Of a DNA stretch of 5,536 nucleotides, positions 1 through 4,448 are shown piece after piece. How positions within the stretch are numbered: the stretch's first letter is position 1; every line of letters begins with the position of its first letter. The notes below the pieces were generated by a model. The model had not been told where the DNA came from and ran no database searches. It worked only from the letters and a program-made list of their open reading frames with translations. The stretch lies in assembly GCA_002311315.1 (NCBI GenBank), contig DBZZ01000073.1:31480-37015 (forward strand). Direction: 5' to 3'. Position numbers and translations under genes: made by a program. This DNA comes from Methylococcaceae bacterium UBA1147. GTDB taxonomy: Bacteria; Pseudomonadota; Gammaproteobacteria; Methylococcales; UBA1147.

Positions 1-52
1 CATTTCCTATAGTGACCTGCATCATCATCAGCATAGTACTTTCTATAATTTT

Positions 53-72
53 TAACTTATTGAAATAAGTTA
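53..72. repeat. Perfect AT-rich palindrome
   Basis: TAACTTATT and AATAAGTTA are exact reverse complements separated by GA, giving 9-bp arms. The two-base centre is too tight for an ordinary hairpin loop, so a dimeric protein-binding site is at least as likely as an RNA structure. No gene with a visible start lies directly beside it, so its role is unknown. Confidence 0.5.
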
Positions 73-171
73 CTGGATTTGAAGAGATGGGCCACTCCAC
101 CCCCTAACGCTTCCCCCAAGTCGCCCGATCACATTCCCCCCACCCCTCAAAATCCGCTTGGGTCCCTCTGC

Positions 172-193
172 ATCTATAAGCATGCGATTTCGG
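172..193. repeat. Short direct repeat, copy 1
   Basis: This segment carries ATCTATA, one variable base, then GCATGCGATT and CGG. It matches 551-571 in the same orientation with one substitution and one inserted T. Copy 1 is in non-coding sequence, while copy 2 forms the end of the 546-767 gene. Read on the minus strand, both copies encode Ser-His-Ala-Tyr-Arg. The centre GCATGC is itself palindromic. Confidence 0.6.
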
Positions 194-545
194 AGGAACG
201 ATCATCAACCGCTTGTTGTAAGCTAAGCTAAATGGAGTGGCTGTGCAATGCTTGAGAATGGCGCGATCCGAGGGTCGAATCAACCGGGAGAGAGAAAGCA
301 TCTCCCGTCTGCGCACATAGCGCGCATTGTCCCTACAACCAGGTTGGAGATGGCAACATTTGTCGATGAATCAGGCTCTCCTCTCGAGGTGGAGTGCACA
401 ACATCATCTGCCAATCGCTGCCAAGACTGTTGATTAGGCTCGGGGGTCTTCGTAAGCGCTCCGCACGAGGCGGGAGACACATTGAAATAGTCTACCCTTC
501 TTCTGGCTTCTTGGGGGCGTTACCGAAGAACTTGTAACGGGGCCT

Positions 546-767
546 TTAGAATCTATATGCATGCGATTCGGCTTTAAGCCGATTTATTTCGTTCGATAGC
601 TCTGTATCGAATTTTTCAGAAGTCACTGCATTATCACTTAGCTTTTCTCGTAATTCATCAAGAAGATGCAGGGCTTTTGGTAGATGTTGGACCTTGTGCT
701 CCTCAAGATATTCGTCTAAATAATGTTGCGTAACAAAGTCCTTTATATCGAGTTTTTCAAGTCTCAT
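546..767 (-). CDS. Orphan 73-aa acidic, probably helical protein
   Basis: I do not recognise this protein. The composition supports real coding: it is charged, rich in Leu, Glu, Asp and Lys, and has heptad-like Leu spacing around residues 29-43 (LPKALHLLDELREKL) and 56-65, suggesting two or three amphipathic helices. It has no signal peptide, membrane segment or Cys. The ATG at 765-767 is supported by AAGGTG five bases upstream (minus strand, 773-778) and a good -10 hexamer TATACT at 792-797. The last seven residues (ESHAYRF) fall in a repeat also found at 172-193, so the C-terminus may have been altered by repeat insertion. A cytoplasmic role is likely but the function is unknown. Confidence 0.65.
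   Translation of the reverse strand: MRLEKLDIKDFVTQHYLDEYLEEHKVQHLPKALHLLDELREKLSDNAVTSEKFDTELSNEINRLKAESHAYRF
551..571. repeat. Short direct repeat, copy 2
   Basis: This is the second copy of the ATCTATA-N-GCATGCGATT-CGG repeat. It encodes residues 67-73 of the 546-767 protein and lies just before its stop codon. It abuts a palindrome at 568-582, so repeat plus palindrome may be one unit. Confidence 0.6.
568..582. repeat. Palindrome inside the end of the orphan gene
   Basis: TCGGCTT and AAGCCGA are perfect 7-bp arms around one T. On the plus strand it is followed by TTTATTTC, resembling a weak intrinsic terminator for plus-strand transcription arriving from the left. On the minus strand it lies inside coding sequence (residues 62-67), where it could fold in the mRNA near the stop codon. 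Confidence 0.45.
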
Positions 768-791
768 TTCAGCACCTTTTAATGGATAGAC

Positions 792-820
792 AGTATAATG
801 GCCTTCACACTGGCGTGATT
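792..820 (-). promoter_or_regulatory. Putative promoter of the orphan gene
   Basis: Read on the minus strand, TATACT at 792-797 matches five of six positions of the -10 consensus. It would place transcription start about 18-20 bases before the ATG, leaving room for the AAGGTG ribosome binding site. No good -35 hexamer exists at 17-19 bases spacing (AATCAC or TTAATC), so it may need an activator or be weak. The plus strand also reads TATAAT at 794-799, but no gene there needs it. Confidence 0.35.
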
Positions 821-967
821 AACCATGATTTTATGAGGATTGGTGTGTCCACAACGTATAAGACCTGTCTGGTTGCCTTGAGTTCAGCACATTTGGTCGG
901 GCCTTACTCTCCATGATATTTCGGATGCCAGAGGATTTGGTACCAGTGCTTGAAGAAGACGTATTTC

Positions 968-1219
968 CTATAAAAGTTTGTTGTACAGCCAAGCCAGAAC
1001 AAACCCACCAATAAATGCATCGAAAAACCCCCAGACCATACCAATGATGATACCCATTAGATTGAGCTCATATCCAAGATAAACAGAGCTAAAAAAATCC
1101 GCGATGTTATGCAAATACGTCTCGCTGAATAACGAAACGAGTGAAAGAATTAATACAGCAAAAGACCACATGATTCCAAAAGCGAGTCCGGACGCTTTTG
1201 CGTCAAGTCTTTGATTCAT
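968..1219 (-). CDS. Small holin-like integral membrane protein (83 aa)
   Basis: This is a two-helix membrane protein resembling a family usually annotated 'bacteriophage holin', found in many proteobacterial chromosomes outside prophages. The label describes shape more than proven function. From the start at 1219, a short basic N-terminus (NQRLDAKA) leads into hydrophobic segment 1 (about residues 10-31). A loop follows, then VYLGYELN (46-53), and a long Gly- and aromatic-rich segment 2 (about 55-79) with WGFFDAFIGG and a closing AWLYNKLL. The longer frame to 1270 adds 17 residues, but the ATG at 1217-1219 is chosen because GGAGGGG lies just upstream (1222-1228, minus strand). There are no phage genes nearby. 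It probably sits in the inner membrane; a lysis role is not supported by context. Confidence 0.75.
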   Translation of the reverse strand: MNQRLDAKASGLAFGIMWSFAVLILSLVSLFSETYLHNIADFFSSVYLGYELNLMGIIIGMVWGFFDAFIGGFVLAWLYNKLL

Positions 1220-1228
1220 AGCCCCTCC

Positions 1229-1242
1229 GTGAATATTTTCAC
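1229..1242. promoter_or_regulatory. Small dyad beside the holin-like gene's ribosome binding site
   Basis: GTGAA-TATT-TTCAC forms 5-bp arms immediately 5' of the GGAGGGG ribosome binding site. It could be a repressor half-site pair or an mRNA hairpin in the leader. It is short enough to be chance. Confidence 0.25.
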
Positions 1243-1716
1243 TTGAATATGCTGTTGTAATCCTTACCAAAACAACAGTTCTATCCGTTAACTTTGTTCG
1301 CTAACTGATGCTTTGGTCTGCCTTGCAATAAAAACCCGACGGTTCCAAAGGTAGCCATCAAGCAAACGAGCGTTAGTGCTGATGCCTTTTGATCAACCCT
1401 CACAGACTCCTTCCTCTGTCCGAGAGTCTACTCTTCTCAACAGCTCGATTTCAAAACCGGGTCATCGTAGCAGCGAAAAGTAGAGAGGATGGAGTTACAA
1501 GCTTCAGGCAGTATGAAGACGCACTGCACAAAGCAAGAGTCTCGCGCCTTAACAACTTTCCTTTCAACATCTACTCACGTTGTCATCTTGACTCCCTGCT
1601 TGAAGGATCTCCCAACAAATCCTATGCTAGAGAGCGGAATTTTGCACAAGTAGAACCCATTGCAACATTTAGTCGGGTAAGCATTGCTGAAATATGAAGT
1701 GATCTCCAATAATGAT

Positions 1717-1737
1717 CGCTAAACCATTGGTTTATCG
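1717..1737. repeat. Operator-like inverted repeat
   Basis: TAAACCA (1720-1726) and TGGTTTA (1728-1734) are perfect 7-bp arms around one T. Beyond one mismatched pair, CG on both sides extends the symmetry to 21 bases. The single-base centre fits a dimeric DNA-binding protein site better than an RNA hairpin. No T-run follows on either strand, so it is not a normal terminator. No adjacent gene start identifies a target. Confidence 0.45.
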
Positions 1738-1832
1738 TTAAGACCCATCACTGTCTAAAAATTAGTCATTCCAACAAGAAAGCAACAAAAATAGTCTTTG
1801 GACCTTCCCCCCCTACGAACGAATCCACCAGG

Positions 1833-1855
1833 TTATCCATCGGGGTTGTGGAAAA
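1833..1855. other. Two DnaA-box-like words
   Basis: TTATCCATC (1833-1841, plus) differs from the DnaA box TTATCCACA at its last two positions. TTTTCCACA (1847-1855, minus) fits the relaxed box. They face each other with five bases between. Two words are not an origin, and there is no AT-rich unwinding region, dnaA, dnaN, rep gene or iteron set nearby. It may be a DnaA titration site or chance. Confidence 0.2.
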
Positions 1856-1925
1856 ACCTATTTTCCCTTGAAACAATATGGGCTTACGGGGGCTTTCCAA
1901 GAACCCGTGTAATTCAGTCAGGATT

Positions 1926-2312
1926 TTAGAGAGCGTCCTTCTTCTGGGCGATGATATCGCCAACGTTCAAGCTAATTGATGCAATGAGAACGATGGTGAG
2001 ACAACCTAGCGCGAGGCGTTCGGCGGTAAAGTCGGTTATCGCGATGCCCGTCCAAGCCTCGATAAGGTAGGTAAGATAGTTGTTGGGTAGGTCGGTTTCG
2101 CCCAGTCTGCGCTTCACCTCCCAGTGCCAGTCTGTACAGGGACAGTAGCCGAGACCGTACCAAGGAGCAAAAACCAGCCAACTACTGCCCGTGAGCAAGA
2201 TGGTCAGGAGGTTGATGCGTCGAGTCTTTCGGAAAATCCAACCGAACAAGTTGAATATGATTAGGATAGTGTGCAGGACGAGGAAAGTGACGTCTAGGAA
2301 GGTATAGAGCAC
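1926..2312 (-). CDS. DUF2784-type integral membrane protein
   Basis: This 128-residue protein matches my knowledge of the DUF2784 family: small inner-membrane proteins of unknown function with a conserved Cys/Trp/His segment. Hydrophobic segments lie at about residues 4-27, 33-53, 80-92 (weaker) and 98-118. The hallmark region at 51-85 contains WYGLGYCPCTDWHW, then a basic stretch (KRRLGE) and DLPNNYLTYLIE. The two Cys (57, 59) with His63 could suggest metal or redox chemistry, but this is untested. The start is GTG (2310-2312), supported by AAGG six bases upstream on the minus strand. The gene stands alone: no neighbour within 300 bases on its strand. Length is normal for the family, so it appears intact. 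Confidence 0.8.
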   Translation of the reverse strand: MLYTFLDVTFLVLHTILIIFNLFGWIFRKTRRINLLTILLTGSSWLVFAPWYGLGYCPCTDWHWEVKRRLGETDLPNNYLTYLIEAWTGIAITDFTAERLALGCLTIVLIASISLNVGDIIAQKKDAL

Positions 2313-2367
2313 GGCAAGCCTTGGGGGTATAAATTAGGTTAGAAAGCGCCCCGAGAGTCCTGATGGG

Positions 2368-2389
2368 TCAACGAATAGGCATTCGTTGA
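2368..2389. repeat. Perfect 9-bp hairpin
   Basis: TCAACGAAT (2368-2376) and ATTCGTTGA (2381-2389) are exact reverse complements around the tetraloop-sized spacer AGGC. It lies 56 bases upstream of the GTG of the DUF2784 gene, so it could be an operator or leader structure for it. No T-run follows directly on either strand (a TTTTTT run begins about 25 bases to the right), which argues against a standard intrinsic terminator. Confidence 0.5.
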
Positions 2390-2516
2390 AGCTAGTTTAG
2401 GAGGAATAGCAACGCTTTTTTATAAACAATATGTACTTGTCGAGTCTTTCTGGTAATCCTACTGATCTATATCTATTTTAGAATAGGGCCGCTACCCTCT
2501 GCGGGGTTCAACAACC

Positions 2517-2612
2517 ATGAAAAATCAGTTGACTCAGGGTCGGATGGCATCTACTGAAAACCAAGTGCTGATTTGGTCTCAGCTTGCAGAGCGCTATTCA
2601 AATACCGACTAA
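2517..2612 (+). CDS. Possible 31-aa small protein (uncertain)
   Basis: An ATG at 2517-2519 opens a 31-codon frame ending in TAA at 2610-2612. The product begins MKNQLTQGRM and ends LAERYSNTD, is polar, and is not recognised. Support is indirect: the frame ends 18 bases before a terminator-like hairpin on the same strand. The only ribosome-binding candidate is GGGG about ten bases upstream, which is poor. It may instead be the remains of a longer gene or a chance frame; the upstream in-frame stop is 36 bases before the ATG. Confidence 0.25.
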   Translation: MKNQLTQGRMASTENQVLIWSQLAERYSNTD

Positions 2613-2630
2613 AGAGGGCCCGAAACGCTT

Positions 2631-2670
2631 CCCGTTGACCTCATTTAGCATGAGCTGAACCGGGTTTTTT
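2631..2670 (+). terminator. Intrinsic terminator-like hairpin
   Basis: CCCGTT pairs with AACCGGG (one bulge), a weak internal region follows, and CTCAT pairs with ATGAG around the loop TTAGC. TTTTTT follows directly at 2665-2670. The layout (stem plus T-run on the plus strand) is that of a Rho-independent terminator, though the stem is imperfect. The only frame it could serve is the short ORF at 2517-2612. Confidence 0.5.
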
Positions 2671-2761
2671 ATGCCTGTATCAAGCCGCCGATTGAATAGA
2701 CAACTTGCAGGGCGGTCTACAATCCCTGCTAAAGGAATGGCTTCGAGATACAACGGCCTGG

Positions 2762-2794
2762 AGAAAGACGGCTGAGATCCCTCCGGGCCTCAGC
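2762..2794 (-). terminator. Hairpin past the end of the glpD remnant, possible relic terminator
   Basis: GCTGAG (2771-2776) pairs with CTCAGC (2789-2794), and inside it CCC pairs with GGG around TCC. On the minus strand it begins eight bases after the ancestral GlpD stop codon and is followed by GTCTTTCTC, a poor T-tract. Position suggests the original terminator of glpD, left in place after the gene decayed. Confidence 0.4.
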
Positions 2795-2802
2795 AATCGC
2801 GG

Positions 2803-3479
2803 TTATTGCAGGTGCAGCCATTTCTTTGCACAAGACTGAATTTCTTTTTCCAATACGGCCTCATCCCACTCCAGAATCTGGGCTGCAATACCGCCCAGAT
2901 GGGTCAATTCGTCTCGGTCGGATCGCGGGATGTAATGAGCATGGGCAGCCTGCGCCGGAGCAGGTCTTCCAGGGTCACGACCCTTTCATGTTCCAGGCAG
3001 AAAACCAAGTCGCCCACTACAAAGGGAGAGGAAGCTACGATCCGATTTGCCAGATCTCGGTTTTTTTCAATCAGTCGGAAAACTCCGGAAACCCGCTTGC
3101 CATGCCGGCGCAACAGCCACAATGCGCTTTCCTGATCGATTCCGAGTTTTTCCGCTTCGGCCATAGCCGAAGCCGACCATTGCGCATGGTTTTCTTCAGG
3201 CGCCCAGGGAAATTTTCGGCCCCGCGTTTTACAGGGAACGACGATGCCCAAATTCTTGCAGACCGTATCGACTATGCTGGCTGCGTCTTTCCTGGCCGAG
3301 GTTAATTTCCCGCCGATGGAAACCAGCAAACCGGTTTCCAGGATTTTTAGCTCCCAGTCGCGGCTGACCTTTGATACCGCCCCACCGACTGATTTCAGCA
3401 CTCGCAATCCGACAAACTAGCCGATAATGTCTTTTTTTGTTTAACAAATTTTTGAGCTGAAATACTACTCGCTAACAGC
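2803..3479 (-). pseudogene. glpD: Decayed C-terminal part of aerobic glycerol-3-phosphate dehydrogenase
   Basis: GlpD is a membrane-associated FAD enzyme oxidising sn-glycerol 3-phosphate to dihydroxyacetone phosphate and feeding the quinone pool. The reading (minus strand) shows the end of the FAD/substrate domain: FVGLRVL, VSRDWEL and the hallmark SIGGKLTSAR. The all-helical C-terminal domain follows, with LWLLRRHGKRV and VTLEDLLRRRLPML. The main open frame stops at 2904-2906. Restoring one lost base near 2913 (GAG-GAC reduced to GAGAC) recovers TEDELTHLGG, ILEWDEA and a natural end KKWLHLQ with TAA at 2803-2805. Upstream, homology continues in frame through stops at 3417-3419 (expected Ser) and 3441-3443 (expected Leu); a third at 3465-3467 is less certain. 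Only about 210 of some 500 residues survive and the N-terminal FAD-binding part is absent, so no working enzyme can be made. Confidence 0.85.
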
Positions 3480-3785
3480 GATTCGCCAATCCAACACCAT
3501 GACGAACATCTTGTCCCAGGCTGCCAGCATGAACCGGAAAGCCAGGCTTCAAACCGACGATTTAATCCCTATGTCAACGGCCAGGCTGTATTGACTGGCT
3601 TCAGACGCCGTTAACTGTCGCCCTCCATTTGGAGAACCTGTGGGAGATGCAAAACGCGGCAAACCGAAAGCCCCTGAAATATCGAACCCCTAGCCAGTAT
3701 ACCGATACACTGCGCTTCGTTTACATTCCTGCTACCACAGCCATTAGAGATAATAAAAACAAGTAGATAAGATTAATATTAATTC
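3480..3785. other. Unassigned stretch between glpD remnant and HGGxSTG gene
   Basis: No supportable gene. A 31-codon ATG frame (3499-3594, plus) lacks a ribosome binding site. A roughly 60-codon plus frame ending at TAG just before 3770 contains NRKPLKYRTPSQY, faintly like transposase C-termini, but its context is too poor to call. The glpD N-terminal half should lie here and does not. The last 50 bases are AT-rich and probably hold the promoter of the following gene; GATAAT at 3749-3754 is a possible -10, without a well-spaced -35. Confidence 0.45.
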
Positions 3786-4064
3786 ATGGAAGAAATGATC
3801 ATCACTGCGTATGGTTGGATAAAAGTCCGACGCTGCCAGGCCAAATCCAAGAGAACAGGGAACCTGTGCGGGATCGCTGCAGCCCGATGGAAACGCGCCT
3901 GCAAATGGCACGGTGGAAAAAGAACAGGCGCTAGGACTCTAGAAGGGCGAGCGCAGTGTACTGCAGCAAAAACAGTTCATGGAGAAGATTCGCAGGCAAT
4001 CCGGGAGACCAGCAGTGCCAAGATGCGAGAGATGAAAGAACTATTTAATATACTCCCACGGTGA
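3786..4064 (+). CDS. HGGxSTG-domain protein, 92 aa
   Basis: The core (residues 15-66) matches the small HGGxSTG family seen in many proteobacteria, often near phage or plasmid genes, with no established function. Here CQAKSKRTGNLC (17-28) is followed by C39, then WHGGKRTGARTLEGRA (41-56) and KTVHGE. The family's usual HGGxSTGPRTPEGR is conserved except Arg for Ser, Ala for Pro and Leu for Pro. Cys17, Cys28, Cys39 and His42 form a regularly spaced C-x10-C-x10-C-x2-H set that could bind zinc; with about 16 Arg/Lys in the core, nucleic-acid binding is plausible (inference). The ATG at 3786 has no clear ribosome binding site; ATG 3795 is an alternative preceded by GGAAG at very short spacing. It stands alone, between glpD debris and an IS30 remnant, consistent with acquired DNA. 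Confidence 0.75.
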   Translation: MEEMIITAYGWIKVRRCQAKSKRTGNLCGIAAARWKRACKWHGGKRTGARTLEGRAQCTAAKTVHGEDSQAIRETSSAKMREMKELFNILPR

Positions 4065-4448
4065 CCGCATCTATTAGGTTAGAACAGCCACAATCCGGCA
4101 TTCAAAACTAGATGATGGGTGGTGTTATTTTTAGTTGAGTTAGCCTCCGGTATTTATGCTTCGCAAGAGAAGGTGATAAAGTTAACCAGAATTTCTGAAA
4201 GCCATGAATAAACCTACTCGCCGTTCGAGAAAATCGCTGGGCTTTCGAACGCCCCATGAAGTCTTCTTTAAAACCAAGACTTCGTTAACCGTTGCACTTC
4301 AAAATTGAATCCACGTTGCAATAAGGACAGAATCTGCAGCAAATAATCAATGGCATACGCCTCTTTTTCATTCGATCACAGAGTTGCTGATTCAGGTACA
4401 AACACAATGCGGACAAGAAGGAATGAGCTCAGGCGATAATCATCAGCC
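4065..4448. other. Intergenic stretch containing an IS30 remnant
   Basis: Apart from the transposase tail at 4204-4308 there is no gene. Positions 4065-4200 show no IS end or target duplication that I can pair with the far side. Positions 4309-4448 must hold the promoter of the dehydratase, but no well-spaced -35/-10 pair is convincing. Confidence 0.45.
4204..4308 (+). pseudogene. C-terminal remnant of an IS30-family transposase
   Basis: The frame from 4204 reads RRSRKSLGFRTPHEVF and ends TVALQN followed by TGA at 4306-4308. This is the typical end of IS30-family DDE transposases, where N-x-RPRK-x-LG(F/Y)-x-TP-x-EV(F/L) precedes the stop. IS30 transposases run about 320-380 residues; here only about 34 remain, with an in-frame TAA at 4183-4185 just before. 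The catalytic DDE residues are absent, so it cannot be active. The bases after the stop may include the right inverted repeat, but no left partner is visible. The ATG at 4204 is not a true start. Confidence 0.75.

Larger units (their letters stand above)
1..545. other. Intergenic stretch with no supportable gene
   Basis: Several frames of 60-70 codons are open on both strands here, but none has a ribosome binding site, recognisable motif or protein-like composition. They overlap one another, as expected for chance ORFs. Visible structure is limited to a short AT-rich palindrome at 53-72 and one copy of a short repeat at 172-193 that recurs at 551-571. The first bases could be the 5' region of a gene lying to the left on the minus strand, but nothing inside the window proves it. 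Confidence 0.5.
1220..1925. other. Long stretch with no supportable gene
   Basis: A TTG-initiated frame of 102 codons (1389-1697, plus) and a 65-codon frame (1766-1963, minus) are open. Neither has a ribosome binding site or a motif I recognise, and the second runs into the DUF2784 gene in another frame. The stretch contains a near-perfect dyad at 1717-1737 and two DnaA-box-like words at 1833-1855. The first 100 bases probably carry the promoter of the holin-like gene, though no strong hexamers stand out. The rest looks like decayed or regulatory DNA. Confidence 0.45.
2313..2802. other. Intergenic region with hairpins and one possible short ORF
   Basis: No long gene is present. The stretch holds a perfect 9-bp hairpin (2368-2389), an AGGAGG word (2399-2404) with no usable start after it, a possible 31-codon ORF (2517-2612) with a terminator-like hairpin (2631-2670), and a hairpin on the minus strand just past the glpD remnant (2762-2794). 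The first 20-30 bases form the leader of the DUF2784 gene. Confidence 0.5.

Noticed and set aside
104..480. Three overlapping 60-70 codon frames on both strands
   Set aside because: They overlap each other, have no ribosome binding site, contain unusual Cys/Arg/Ser-rich composition, and none resembles a known family.
782..916. 44-codon plus-strand ATG frame
   Set aside because: It begins inside the leader of the divergent orphan gene, has no ribosome binding site and no recognisable product.
1333..1344. AACC-CGAC-GGTT with a T-run on the minus strand
   Set aside because: A four-base-pair stem is too weak for an intrinsic terminator and no gene ends there.
1389..1697. 102-codon plus-strand frame in the gene-free stretch
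   Set aside because: It starts at a TTG directly after a stop, has no ribosome binding site and shows no motif or protein-like pattern. The upstream -35/-10 region is unconvincing.
1766..1963. 65-codon minus-strand frame past the DUF2784 gene
   Set aside because: It overlaps the end of the DUF2784 gene in another frame, lacks a ribosome binding site, and its mid-part coincides with the DnaA-box-like words, suggesting non-coding sequence.
2806..3447. Plus-strand and alternative minus-strand frames across the glpD remnant
   Set aside because: They are shadows: the minus-strand GlpD frame explains the sequence with clear family motifs.
3499..3594. 31-codon plus-strand ATG frame
   Set aside because: There is no ribosome binding site or terminator nearby, and no recognisable sequence.
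2333..4084. ATTAGGTTAGAA repeated at 2333-2344 and 4073-4084
   Set aside because: A 12-base exact match is expected about once by chance in a window this size, and the flanks do not match.
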